Assembly: GCA_024663395.1 (NCBI GenBank)
Contig: JANFAH010000015.1
Span: 868,001 to 932,000, forward strand
Length of the DNA: 64,000 bases
Origin: Pisolithus tinctorius
Lineage: Eukaryota; Basidiomycota; Agaricomycetes; Boletales; Pisolithaceae
Reading direction: 5' to 3'
Part shown: in pieces, positions 30,301-40,989 of the stretch
Position numbering within the stretch: position 1 is the stretch's first letter
How the letters are laid out: each line of letters begins with the position of its first letter
The notes under the pieces: generated by a model
What the model was told of the DNA's origin: nothing
The model's database searches: none
What the model saw: the letters and a program-made list of their open reading frames with translations, nothing else
Program-made: the position numbers and the translations under genes

Positions 30301-32019
30301 ATAAGCGAGATGTTACGAGGATCCGGACATTGCGAGGTAGGTCAGCAGCCCGCGCAGACGCAAGTACCGACACCAGGTCCCTCCGCGATCGTTCTGGCCC
30401 GCTTTCGTCCAACGCGTCGACGACGATGACCACATTTCCAACCACACGACCAGAGACCTTGCACAGCGGTTCTAAAATAAGCTTCCGCCACTGGAGCGCG
30501 ACGTCAGAGGTGGTCTTCAGAGAATCATCCGTCGCAAGTGCACCCGCTAAGGCTCGCCGGAATGCGGGATCACGTTCTGCCAAATCGCACGCGATTGTCC
30601 TGAATATCTTTTCTTCAAGGTGCTCGGCCTGCCAGTCACGCGCAAAGCAAAAACAGGACCCGACCCCTCCAACGTTCTCAAACCACAGAGCGACCGTATG
30701 CGCAATAGCGGATTTCCCTTTGCCAGCCTGCCCATGGAGCCAGAGAATGCGTGGAACATTTTCATCGGTGTCATAGATCCAGTCGATAATATCCGTAAGG
30801 ATGTCAGTTCTAGTCCCGTCAATGCATCTCTTGGTCCAATTGAGACCTGCACCTCTGGCACGGGCCAAACCAGCCAAGTCCAGGTCTTCAAGTACGCGGA
30901 ACGCATCAACCCCGACGCCCCGATCGTCGCGGCGCCGGTATTGTTCCATCAGGTCGTCTAGCGCCTGAGTATACGCAATGGAAACGTCCCGCGTCTCATA
31001 TTCTACGTCTTTCCCCGATCTCTTCCCTGATGCCACGTCTCATTAGACTTGGGTGGTGAGCAAGTGTGATGGACGTACAGAAGTCCTCTGTCGCGGAATA
31101 ATTCTTGATGAACTGCACCGCACCACTGGTCATCAGTGCGATCTTCGCGAAGGTTTCCCGCATGCCAGACATGTCCTTGGGGGTGGTCTCTTCCATGAGA
31201 AATTCGTAAACCTTTTTAATCGTATCCAGCAGGCGGGACAGCCGCTCGTTCCGGATCTCTTGAACTACGAACATCTATGTACAACTTCGTAAGATGAGGA
31301 ATGCATCCAAGAATGATGACGTACCTGAGAAACGGCTGCTAACATTCCCAGCGTGATCCGGGCGTAGGGATGGATCTGGCGCAGACGTGCAGTCAGAAGA
31401 TGTAGGTAGCGACATGAGCGCCTACCTTAGTAATGGTGGCAACGACTTGATTGAAATCTTTGAACGGTTTTAGATACGTATCGGGGAAGTTTTGGGTCTC
31501 GGTAAGTGCGATATTTGCACCAGTCGCAAGGTCAAAACCCCCTACGCCCAGATTCATGACGGGATCCATACCGAACGATGTCGGGGACATGGAATCCGTA
31601 CTGCCGATAGCTGGCTGATCGGCCGACCGCTGAGCCTGTCCAGCGAGCTGCTTCAGAGGTATCGAAAGTCTGAGACGGCACAGATTACATACTTTGTAGT
31701 TCGGAGCAGCCCGAAAATTTCCTCTTTGTTCGTAAGTCGACCGATCAACATGGATGTTAGTGCTCCCTCCCGTGATGAGACCTCGGGAACTTGGCTCCGA
31801 TGGATGTGAGAAGAACCACATCGGCCCCTGAGAGGCACTGCCCGACGCTTGAACATCAGAGGATATATGAGCAGTAGCCTGAGAAGATCCCTGTGACTGA
31901 TATTTGGCCAATTAACATATACCATCGCCAGCAAGGAGTGATCTGCCTACAGAAGAACGGTCCAAGTTGGATGGATTTGCAAGGCTGGCGTGAGGTTTCT
32001 TTGACTGCTTGGCGGCCAT
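27384..32019 (-). CDS. NACHT-WD40 STAND/NLR protein (about 1446 aa, seven exons)
   Basis: Exons on minus: 32019-31951, 31896-31426, 31375-31325, 31274-31079, 31038-29369, 29319-27768, 27715-27384; all introns are 40-54 bp with GT-AG ends and keep frame. A possible extra 42-bp intron starts GTATGT near 31683. N-terminus: low-complexity leader with SSRGLITGGSTNIHVDRSTY, then a helical domain (KPFKDFNQVVATITK, IHPYARITLGMLAAVSQMF, RLLDTIKKVYEFL) typical of basidiomycete NLRs. NACHT: Walker A GQAGKGKSAIAHT, Walker B VVIVVDALDESG. Then ten WD40 repeats of 43 residues and a C-terminal tail with DGWIKGPKKELLLWIPP and ELDLSQMAHG. Such proteins are thought to sense non-self ligands with the repeats and signal through NACHT oligomerisation in the cytosol. 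No stop or frameshift is seen; start ATG at 32019 has an A at -3 (GCAATGGCC on the minus strand). The exon structure is inferred and needs RNA support. Confidence 0.85.
27820..29085 (-). repeat. Ten-unit 129-bp WD40 repeat array
   Basis: Each unit encodes GHTSxVxSVAFSPDGKRIVS followed by GSxDKTVRVWDVEGGVQxxSPLE. Units are nearly identical except at a few surface positions: F/H/G/I/DL after GHTS or its equivalent, Y/N before SVAF, SR/SW/LW/ED before D, and FG/IG/DH/IS/IH before the final block. This is the pattern of highly internally conserved repeats in fungal allorecognition NLRs. No CpG occurs in the array. Confidence 0.92.
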
Positions 32020-32432
32020 TGCGAAGAAATGAGTACTTTGACACTTACCATCCCTAGAAAAGATAGACGACATACCGAAGGAGGAAACGAGCTAGGTAGG
32101 TTGGCAGAACTGGAGCGACGTCCCTTCAACTGATCACTGTCCATTGATGTGTAACAACTGGATATGTATTCCGTATGAGATTGGTGAATTTGAATTGACG
32201 TTGCAAGTGTCAAGTTAGGAGGAGAGAGTGAAGGTGATGGAAGGCTGTGGGCATGCTTGCGAGCGCCAACTGGCACAGTAGACACATGCCAGCGCCCCCC
32301 ACGTGTTGCACATGTACAGTAGACTTTCTCATAATGCATACATGTTGCGCTGGCCTTTCTTAGATGCAAGATGAGATTCATGCGGCACTAAAAGTGTGAC
32401 ACAGTGTGACATGCGTGACCTCTACAGTCTAC
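32020..32432. promoter_or_regulatory. Upstream region of the NLR gene
   Basis: A second in-frame-looking ATG and a GT..AG stretch lie at 32142-32050 on the minus strand (MDSDQLKGRRSSS then GTATGT), so the leader may contain an additional exon or a 5-prime UTR intron. CpG is frequent up to about 32300. No TATA box can be assigned. Confidence 0.35.
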
Positions 32433-32729
32433 CTACAGCCTCCAATAACATTCTAATGTAGTCTGCTTCATGTTCTGTATTTCCTCCCTGTGCATCTCAC
32501 CACAGAACTTATGAACATGTCATATCAAGTCCAAAGAGGTGTTTGCATGACTCCAACTGATGCAAGCTGCTTCAAATTTCTCGCACAACAGAATAATCTC
32601 TGCAGGTGACACTGAGGCTGCAGTGTGTTGGATGTCTTCTTTGTCATCTGAATCAACCTCAATAATTTCACCACGTTCAATGGCCATCTGGTACTGGACT
32701 GCTGTAGCAACATCAGCAAATTCACACAT
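32433..32729 (-). pseudogene. pogo/CENP-B-like transposase, C-terminal fragment
   Basis: The frame reads FADVATAVQYQMAIERGEII, EVDSDDKED, then ILLCEKFEAACISW and SLDLI, and after a TGA continues to MHREEIQNMKQTTLECYW. The GEIIEVDSDDE block followed by LCxxxExACxxx and REExxxxKQTTLxxFW is a recurrent C-terminal tail of pogo/Tigger-type transposases in Agaricomycetes. The catalytic DDD domain is absent. The identification is by pattern only. Confidence 0.5.
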
Positions 32730-33051
32730 TACTATTTTGCATACTATTCATACTATTTATGTCCTATTCACACCAAAATAGTCAGAAAAGAAATAATAGT
32801 CTTTTTAGTAGGTTCATTTACTATCCACACCTTCATAGCTAAGTGAAAGCGCTAAGAGAAGTGACAATGAGACGAGAAGTACAAAACAGAAGTAAGTGAA
32901 TCTAGAGAATAGAGAGAAGTGAAAAGGTAGATTGAAAGAGAGAGAGAAGAGCAAATATGATCTATCAAGGTGTGGGGGGGAAGGCTGCGAGTTGCCAAGC
33001 TCACAGTTGAGTGCAGCAACCGAATCCCGAGATGCTGAGGCACGTGGCACA

Positions 33052-33765
33052 TGTCATAACCATGCGTTCGTCATAAGTCTTTGCTCACTCTGCAACCTTT
33101 TCCGCTGGTCATCCACTCACTCCGCACCAACTCCACCCAACTTCTGTTGGTTGCAAACCGTCTCCGCTCCGACTGCTGTCGGACTTGTGTTGCTCTCCTA
33201 CCGGACTGAGCGGTCCGTTCTCCGAGGGGTCATGTGATTACCTTCACAGTCAGGTACTCTGCAGCGCGCTCACTGCATGGTCCAGCGCCTGGACTATTTC
33301 CTTTTCTGGATGATCTGTGTTACCCGTTCGTATGTCCTCTGTCTACCCTTCATTCGTCGTCCAGGAAGTTTTACTTGAAAATTTATGAGTCTCCATATGG
33401 CAGTTCCGATTCCGATTACTGTACCTCCATAGCAGTATAAGAACATGTACTGTACTCCACTGTTCTTCAGTACAAATATCAACTTAGTTCCTACTCCCTC
33501 TGATTCTGTCTTCTGTCTGTCAGAGTTATGTCCAACCCTCCATCTGTACTCTCCCTCTGAAATACGAGGGCTGAGATCATGCAAGGGGGTAGCGCACGAG
33601 CTAAACCTGATGCCCTCACTCCGCTCCGCCTTTGTCTTGGTGGTCTTCTTCTCTGCCAACACTCTGCTAGTTGGAGTTCTGTTCCTGTGTGTTGGACTTG
33701 CTTCTGGACCCTCCTCTAGACCTTGTTTAGCGTCGGAGTTGGTCAGAGTAGGCCCAGACTTGACA
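33052..33765 (+). repeat. Solo LTR Z, copy 2
   Basis: 714 bp, TGTCATAACC to ACTTGACA, inverted relative to 13127-13840. CACA flanks both sides (33048-33051 and 33766-33769); the fifth base does not match. Internal AGCAGTATAAGAAC at about 33431 is a plausible TATA element of the LTR promoter. Confidence 0.85.
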
Positions 33766-34070
33766 CACATGTGGAAGGGGTCACATGATCAGGAACTGAC
33801 CAGATGTAGAAGACTGTGGTCACATGATCAATCTTTGAGATAATACAAGTAAGAACATGCATGTGAAGGATTGGAGGGCATGGGGAGCGACCCTCTGAGT
33901 GTGAGTGAGCAGACGAGTGGAAAGAGAAAGGCAGGAGGCCACCAGACTGACCACAATAGAGCTTGGCTCACAACAAGGTGGCTTCATGCCAACCCACACA
34001 CCTGAGACAAGCAAACAAAGATGATAGAAGACAAAATCCACAAGATTGATTGCCATGACTGACATGTAAA
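33766..34070. other. Spacer between solo LTR and DIRS element
   Basis: No coding feature seen. Probably DIRS 3-prime terminal sequence, but no split or inverted terminal repeat partner was identified. Confidence 0.35.
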
Positions 34071-34129
34071 CTAAGCACAGGAAACAGTATGAATGTTCGT
34101 ACAACAGGCAAAATTGTCCATAATCATGT

Positions 34130-35400
34130 CTAAAGAGAGTAGACGAGCAGAGTTGGCAGATGAAGAAATAAAAAGTGGGAGAATGCTACTAATTTGATGC
34201 CAATAATCGAGGAAAGCCTGAGATTTCCAACGTCCCTGTGTGGTGACTATGTCAGGAGGAACTCCTTGAAGGAGGAGCTCAGTCGCACCTCCAATGTGAA
34301 AGGTGTGGCCGGGCATGTCAGGATAACCAGCAGATGTCCAGATTTGATTGCACCTCTGCAAGAACCAGGAGTGGGTCATAGGAGACCAACCAGATGGTGT
34401 GCAGAAAGTGAATAGGGGTGCGTGGGAGGGAAGGCCAAGGCTACCAGTGCAATGGTTGAGAAGGGCATCTAATGGACAGGTACGATGATTGCAAGTGGTT
34501 ATGGAAATATCAGAGCCAACATTGAGTGTAGTCTTAGACCAGGGAATGTGGAAAGAAGAGTAACGTGTACCATTTTCTAGCTGGGAAATGGAAAGAGGTA
34601 AAATCTGACAAGAAACGTGTTTGGAAGTGTCAAAGGCATTAAACAGAGGGAATGAGAAGTTCGCCCAGGTGGCAACAACACCAGAAGGCAACAGATGCAA
34701 GAGCCCAAATGGCAGTGTCAAAGGAATTGTTCAAGATGAGATGGTCGTGTAAGATGCATAAAGCATCAAGGGTGACAGGGGGACATTTGGCATGTTTGGA
34801 AGAGGGGGGAACCAACTTAGCAAAACCCCTCCACACGTGATGAAGCTTATTGTTGGCATTCCACTCTGCACCATTGACAATGTGCCAGAAGTGTAAACTG
34901 GCGAGCCAATTATTAAGCATCTTATCCAAAAGATGACCGGCATGATGTGAGGCAAAGAGAGTGATGAGCTCGGCCAATGTGGGCATGCAAGCCGACTCTG
35001 AGATGGATAATTCGTTGCAAAACTGAGTAAAACAGAGTAGGCCAGCCCTGTAGTTGGAACAGGTGTTGACGTCGAGGGACTGAAGCATAACGCAAAAGAG
35101 TTGCAAAACAGAGGAATGGGGAAAACAGGTTTCGAGCGACATGAGGAAATCAGAGGCATGAGGGGAGGACCAAGAAATGAGGCGGTCACTCGCGATGATG
35201 TGGGGACACCATGGTGATGGTTGGATGAAGGCATCAGGTCTGGGGTGGTGAGGCTTCCTGAGTTGAAGTGGGTCGAAGGCAGTAGAGACAGCGCAACAGA
35301 TATGAGCATCAGTATTGGCATGAAAGGCTGTGGCTGCGGCGTGGACATCAACACCCCTTAAGAACTCATCAATTGGAGACAGCGGATCCATCGTGAAAAA
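34130..35400 (-). pseudogene. DIRS tyrosine recombinase
   Basis: Core landmarks: NYRAGLLCFTQFCNELSISE in the N-terminal SAM-like domain, NNWLASLHFWHIVNGAEW, KCPPVTLDALCILHDHL, FWCCCHLGELLIP, then after a frameshift near 34650 HTFHIGGATELLLQGVPPDI and GRWKSQAFLDYW. The terminal YW supplies the nucleophile. At the two catalytic Arg positions (the usual CRLGELL and HxFRIGG) this copy has His, each explained by CGT/C to CAT/C. In an intact element the enzyme inserts circular cDNA. Confidence 0.8.
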
Positions 35401-36794
35401 GATGAGCGATGGAGGGATGAAGTGTAGGAGGGTCTGCAATGTGATTAGAAGGTGAGGGATATATACTGCATGAGATGCCGTCCGCCAAGTTGTCAGCAGA
35501 GGTGACATAAGAAAAGGTAGGACAAACACGTGCCTGATGAGCCAACAGGGAAGCCCGACGAATAGACAAATTGGAGAAGGGGTTGCGAGAACAGCCTTTT
35601 TCAAAGGCAGCAACAGAACCTTGATTATCACTGTGGATCAATATGACTGAATCAGTGAGTCCACGATTGATAATGAGTTGGATAGCCAGCTCAATAGCAA
35701 CTGTTTTGAGAAAGCCAATGTCTAAGTGAGGTCCTCACCAATTGTCAATCAGTTGCCATGTGGCCCAGTGGTCTTCGATGAGAATACCAATGCCAAAGTC
35801 CAAGGAGGTGTCAACCCAGATAGGAAGATCTAAGGGAGGGGGAAGCAATGTGACAGAGGTGGGCGGTGAGGGGGATGAGAGTAATTCGAACCACCATTTG
35901 AGATCAGAGAGGATGGGTGGGTGAATGTAACGTGGTTTGAATTCATCAGGGAATTCAGCAATCCATTGGTAGATAGGAGCAAGGAAGGAACTGGCAAAGG
36001 GGAAAACAAAAGTGATATGATTGAGAGTACCAGCAATCTTTTCTGCATCACATTTGAAAATGTGGGAAGAAGTGGAGGAGATGAAAGAAGCGAGGCGTGT
36101 GAGGTACTTGAGATGTTTCGACTCGATGAGGGAAACTGTCTTCCAAGGGACATTCCAGAGGAAACCTAAGAATTCAATGGAGTCATGAAAGGGTTGGCCC
36201 TTCTCTTTGTGCCATGGAATGCCAAGATGAGAGATAAGGTGTTTAGCATGTTCGAGATTGTAGTCATAGCAGTAGACCTCGCCATCGCAGATGCCAAGAA
36301 AAGGTCCCTGAGGGGAGGGGGAACAGAGGATGTTGTAATTGTCTACCCATTTGAGAGCAGGACCCACATGAAGAGCATCCCAGATGTCGATGACAGCATC
36401 AGCAACCTTGCCTTGTAAGCCAGAGGCAGGGGAGAGGCTGAAAGGTAGAATGTGATCAAGAAATAACTGGTTGTCAAGCATGACAACCAAGAAACACTTG
36501 TGGTCAGGGAGAATGGGAATGCCATGGTAGGCAGCTTCAATGTCGAGGGAAGCAGCCTGAGTACCAGGTGTTATGATACATACTCTTTTCCTCTCTTCTC
36601 TTTTCTCTTTGTCTTATCTAATCTTGTCATCTTATCTTATCTTTTGGTCTCGGTCCGGACTCCAGCCTGTACCTTGCCTTACCCCTGCCTTGCTTTCTCC
36701 TTCTAGTATGTTCTGCTCCACTGTGATATCATTATGACATCACCATGATGTCACAGACCTCATGTATGCCTCACCGTTACCTCATGTACTACAG

Positions 36795-36800
36795 TATAAG
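36795..36800 (+). promoter_or_regulatory. Likely TATA element of gag-only element
   Basis: CAGTATAAGTACTG about 475 bp upstream of the gag ATG, in the LTR-like leader. Confidence 0.45.
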
Positions 36801-37269
36801 TACTGTTGCTCAATCACCCAACTAGCTCTAAGCTAGTTCATTTGGGTCTTCAAGTCCTAAAGTCGCCTGCTTCTAAGCTGTCTCCCCCTCTTTCTTCTTT
36901 CTCTCTTCTCTTGGTTCTTGGTGCGAGCCTACAACAAACCCTGTTGTTTAGGTCTCGTCACACTTGAACTAGCTTCTTATCGTTGTACCCTCGCACCCAC
37001 CGTCACCATTCCTCGCTTCCTTTGTGAAGGCTCATGGGTGTACTCGCCAAGTCCCCCAGCCTCAGAACCCGATCCCAACTTCTTCGTCCTGTATATCCCC
37101 GAGCGTCGTTCGCTCACTCCGCTCTTCAATCATAGTCTTTACTCCCTTCCGCCACCACCTTCCTACCCCTTCTCTGTCGAATCCGTCTTCCCCTGTTCAC
37201 TCCCTGCTGAATCACAGCAACCCTGTTACAACCTCCGTCCCCATCAAACGTTAAAACGACCAGAGCACT

Positions 37270-38328
37270 ATGGAAGGCATCCAGGACCAGCTTACCGAGC
37301 TCCGTGACCTCCTCGACGGTCTTTGCGACGAAAACTACAGGCTAAACAACGAGCTAAGGGATGCTTGCAGAATGATTGCAACAATTGAAGGACAAAGGGA
37401 GCAGTGGAATGCTCTCCCCGCGGATGTAATCCAGAGGAGGATAGAGGTGATGGCTGACCCGGGTCAGTACGCCAGTGATCGTGCTAAGTTCTCCGAATGG
37501 TGGGTGAAGATGAAAGTATGGGTCGCGCAGAATAGAACCACGCTACCAACCGCCCAGGATAAGTGTACTGCGGTGTGGTCCCACATGACCGGACCCATGG
37601 CAGGAAGGTTTGCACAGGCCAAGTTCTCCCTCGCCATCGTCACTGGGGTATGGCCTGATACGGCCGAGATGATTGAAGATATCGATAGGTTTTTCGCCCC
37701 TCAGATGGATGTTGAGTGGGCCAAAGCTCAGATGCGCACGATGCGCCAAGGGAACTCTCACTACGAGGAGTTCTATGCGAGGTTTGAGTCCCTGAAGGTT
37801 CAAGGATGGGTCACTGATGAAACTGCTGGCTTCCTTCTGGAGAATGCCGTTCACCCCACCATCGTAAAGGAGGCCCTAAGGAGGGGATATATGCAGGGTG
37901 ACTACCTCCAAATGACCATTGCTTTCCGAGAAGCTGCCCTTGCCAGGGATTGCTTCAAACTCCTGTATAATCACTATCCCGACGAACCTGCTCCCCACTC
38001 CTCCTACAACCACCCATCATATCCTTCCTGCTTTACCCCTACCGGTACTCAACCCGGTCGAGGCGCCCCCATGAAAATTGGCGCTGCTCGCTTCCCTCCT
38101 CGCCCCGTCCCCTCTCACATCAAATGCTTCGACTGTCAGGGGAATCACTATAAACGAGACTGTCCCCGTGCCAAAGGAAAGGGTCCTGCTAGGCCCAACA
38201 TACGGGAGGTTACGCAGGAAGCGCAAGAGACCGCCCTCCGCCAGATGTCGTTTGAAGAAATGCAGGCCTTCTTCTATGACAAACAGGTCAACGAGATGAA
38301 GAAGAGAGGAAAAGAGTATGTATTGTAA
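37270..38328 (+). CDS. Intact Ty3-type gag with zinc knuckle
   Basis: 352 residues, ATG at 37270 to TAA at 38326-38328. Residues 1-50 are a predicted coiled coil (LRDLLDGLCDENYRLNNELR). Residues 70-230 form a retrotransposon gag/capsid domain (FSEWWVKMKVWVAQN, HYEEFYARFESLKVQGW, HPTIVKEALRRGY). Residues 289-301 are CFDCQGNHYKRDC, a CX2CX3HX4C knuckle with one residue fewer than the usual CX2CX4HX4C. The stop codon lies 2 bp from the element end, so the C-terminal residues EYVL derive from terminal-repeat sequence. CGA codons are intact. It could package RNA of full-length relatives. Earlier in-frame starts in the leader are possible. Confidence 0.8.
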   Translation: MEGIQDQLTELRDLLDGLCDENYRLNNELRDACRMIATIEGQREQWNALPADVIQRRIEVMADPGQYASDRAKFSEWWVKMKVWVAQNRTTLPTAQDKCTAVWSHMTGPMAGRFAQAKFSLAIVTGVWPDTAEMIEDIDRFFAPQMDVEWAKAQMRTMRQGNSHYEEFYARFESLKVQGWVTDETAGFLLENAVHPTIVKEALRRGYMQGDYLQMTIAFREAALARDCFKLLYNHYPDEPAPHSSYNHPSYPSCFTPTGTQPGRGAPMKIGAARFPPRPVPSHIKCFDCQGNHYKRDCPRAKGKGPARPNIREVTQEAQETALRQMSFEEMQAFFYDKQVNEMKKRGKEYVL

Positions 38329-39133
38329 CACCAGGCGGGGTGCGAGCAATCTGAGAAGGGAGAAAAAGAACATGATAAGCAGAAGCATGAGAAAGAATGG
38401 TGAAAAAGGACAGGGCGAATGACTGGGGACAGTCATTAATAGCACAAAGCCCGAGAAGTCGCAATGGGAAAGGCGTGCCTTCAAACGTTCAGGGTTGGTC
38501 CGAAAATGGCCCCCTTCACATGAAGAGTGTCCATGAAAAACAAGTGAGAAGGAGATGAAAATACTGACAATGAAGGCAGTGAAGTGGGCTGACCCCCAAT
38601 GAGTAGGGAATTCATTGGAATCAATCTGATCGTTGATGGAGAGACGTGAGGAGCCTTTGTAAGAAAGATTGCAGCAAACGCGGATTTTGTCAGGGGAGCC
38701 ATTGAGACCAGGTTTAATGATGATTTGAAAAGGAGATGAGTGGAAGGGGCCAATCTTTGCATAGAGTTTGTTGGATGTGAAAGGACCAGACATGCAGCCT
38801 AAACGAAGTTTGTCTTCTATGTAATCTCGAACAGCGTCAAGATGAGAAGTGATGCTTTGATGATTAGTAGGGATATAAGTTGAAGTGAGCGACTTCAAAT
38901 CTCCGATGGGGAATCCAAAAGTTAATTTAGACAGAAGGTCTGGATATTGATCTAATAACTTAAGTGCACGAAGGGTCACATCGAAAGCAGAAGCAGAATA
39001 CGGAGTGATGATGCGAGAAAAATCTGGATCTGAGTCAAATGGTGTATGGATGATATGAAAAGAGTTGGAGAAAATGTGGCAAGGGGGGAAGATGTGGAAG
39101 GGATGCAAGAAGGGTTCAACACATTCAGGCAGA

Positions 39134-40462
39134 TTTGTGATTGGAGGCGCCATGGTCACAAGAACTGCAGATGGCACAGATGTGCTGGTCAGGGTGATTG
39201 TCGCGACAGGGTTTTTTAGCAGTGGTGAGCTGAAAGGGGAAGCAAATTGGGGAATTGTTGTCAAGACACATGAATTTGCCTTCGCGAGACTTCACAAACG
39301 TTTGTTGGCCTTTCGGCATAGTCTCTTCAGAGCAGAGGGAGTATTTGTGGCCAGGGCAGGTGCAGATGAGGCAAGTTGGTTGGGATTGCTGGTTGCCTCG
39401 AAAGGAATCATCAGCTGCATCTTGGCGAGGTTTGTGCTCATATGGCGAGTAGCGTTGGGCCTGAAAGGAAGATTTTTCAGAGGAGAAGGAAGAATTTGAG
39501 ACTTTGATGAGAAGTTGAATGAAGTGCGACTTGTATTGATCAATGGTCAGGGTAAATTTGGGATCTGAGGCACACTTCCTATGAACTTCAATGTCGAATT
39601 TAAGGATAGCAGTAAAGGAGTCAAGGAAATCATCCTTCTGGGTGAGAAAATGAAAGTGGCATGACCACATGCATCTCAATACTGAACTGAGACATTCACC
39701 AATCCACTCTAGGTAGCGTTCCCAAGCAGAATACCAATCAAGGGGATGCATGTCAGACTCCTTAGGGAATTGACTGATATCAAGGACATAGACATTTTGT
39801 CCCTTGTGGTGGAGCTTTGTGATTTTCACTGAATGGGGTTTGTTCTGGAGCCTAGACAATGCTTTGTAGGTGAAAAGAGTGAGGGGGACGTGATAACCAG
39901 CATCAGCCAAGTCATCAATGAGGTTAGAAATGGGCAGAGCAGTGTCATCGGGGGTGATGACTGGGGAGTGTTCATCCAGGTCAAAAAGGAGGGGACGGTG
40001 GACCTTGGACCAGTGAGATGTGGAAGAACACACTCATTCTGCATCCATGAGATTATTGACTGTGGTTCTTGTAGAAGGGGACATGAGGATATATGCAGCC
40101 AACAATTGTTGAGCCAATGAGCCAGAGTTGCTGGTAGGGGGAACTGGAGTCTTGGGAGGGACAGGTGGTGGAACGAGTGGGATGGAGGATGATTGAGCGG
40201 AGGGAGTGGCTATATGTGGGGTGATTATATGCTGAGGGAGCATGGCCATGGGAGGCTGCATCATCAAGACAGATGGGGTTGGTACAATTGGAGCAGCTGC
40301 CGATTGCCCAACAGGCATCACGAGAGGAGGCTGTATGGCTGCAGTCTGTGGGACTGTAGATGACGCACCAGGGTTGTTGACCAGAAGTGGGGCTGAAGGC
40401 TGAGCAGAAGCGTTGGAAGATGCATTCTGAGAAAAGGGAACACCTGTAGGTAAGGAAGACAT
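39134..40462 (-). pseudogene. DIRS gag-like protein
   Basis: From MSSLPTGVPFSQNASS at 40462 a Pro/Ala/Gln-rich region leads, after one TGA at 40034 (DAE-R-VCSS expected), to HPLDWYSAWERYLEWIGE, DDFLDSFTAILKFDIEVHRK, SFSSEKSSFQAQRY and two Cys/His clusters: CLICTCPGHKYSLC and HICAICSSCDHGASNH. This architecture is the usual ORF1 of Agaricomycete DIRS elements. Apart from the TGA the frame is open, suggesting modest age. Confidence 0.75.
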
Positions 40463-40980
40463 AATTTAGAGCAAAGTTCGGAGGATGTATGCACGAGTTA
40501 TAAGGCAGGACGAGCACAGATGAATGAGTCAAAGATGAAGAGGCAAAGACACTCAGGAGATAATCTAAGTATGGACAACTTAGATTATCTAAGATTCACA
40601 TGATCACTATGAAGGCCATGTTCACTCTACACAAGATCACAAGCTCACTGGTTGCTAGTGAACGGCCACTATTTTTCGTACTATTTTTTGATTATTTATG
40701 CTATTTTCCCACTATTACTACTATCTGACTTGTCGTCGACTGCAACTTTCTTAGCACTTATTCTCACTATTTTCACTTTTGTTCAGCTCACATAAAACGC
40801 GATGCATTCATGATAAAGCAGTGCGGCACCAAAACATTAAATGAGTGTAGGCCTATGACAATCCAAAACAAGGGTGACTCAAGTAAGCACAAAAAAAGAC
40901 ACAATTAATTCAATGATTGTAGTTGGCAACAAGCGACTCAGGGCAGAAGGGGGGAGAGACTGAGAGCATGTCCAAATCGC
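40463..40980. other. DIRS upstream flank, AT-rich, no gene
   Basis: Contains runs such as CACTATTTTTCGTACTATTT and TATTACTACTATC but no recognisable feature. Possibly the 5-prime terminal region of the DIRS element. Confidence 0.4.
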
Positions 40981-40989
40981 AGGGTCCTA

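Larger units (their letters stand above)
36569..38330 (+). mobile_element. Young gag-only retroelement derivative
   Basis: Flanked by perfect CCAGG (36564-36568 and 38331-38335). Ends are near-perfect inverted repeats: TGTTATGATACATACTC at the left and the complement of TGTTACAATACATACTC at the right (15 of 17). The left 350-400 bp look like an LTR promoter region; then comes an intact gag; pol and a full second LTR are absent. The simplest reading is a Ty3-type element that lost everything between gag and the last bases of the 3-prime LTR. It is rich in CpG, unlike its surroundings. Confidence 0.7.
35640..39264 (-). pseudogene. DIRS reverse transcriptase/RNase H, interrupted
   Basis: The N-terminal segment (39264-38336) has RIITPYSASAFDVTLRALK, FGFPIGDLKSLTSTY, PFHSSPFQIIIKPG and NEFPTHWGSAH. 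After the inserted gag-only element the frame continues (36568-35640) with LPFSLSPASGLQGKVADAV, GPALKWVDNYNIL, LGIPWHKEKGQPF, EFLGFLWNV and LDLPIWVDTSLDFGIGI (RNase H). The catalytic VDD reads VDN, again fitting CpG to CpA. The gag and RT frames overlap around 39125-39264. Confidence 0.75.
34071..40462 (-). mobile_element. DIRS-type (tyrosine-recombinase) retroelement, decayed
   Basis: Minus-strand order from 40462: gag, overlapping RT/RNase H, tyrosine recombinase. This gene set, with YR instead of integrase, defines DIRS-like elements. It is interrupted by the gag-only element 36569-38330 (TSD CCAGG). Its terminal repeats were not found, so the outer limits given are those of the coding region. 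Confidence 0.8.

Noticed and set aside
30159..30776. 205-codon plus-strand frame opposite the NACHT domain
   Set aside because: Shadow of a CpG-rich coding exon; no recognisable domain, and the minus strand has clear Walker motifs.
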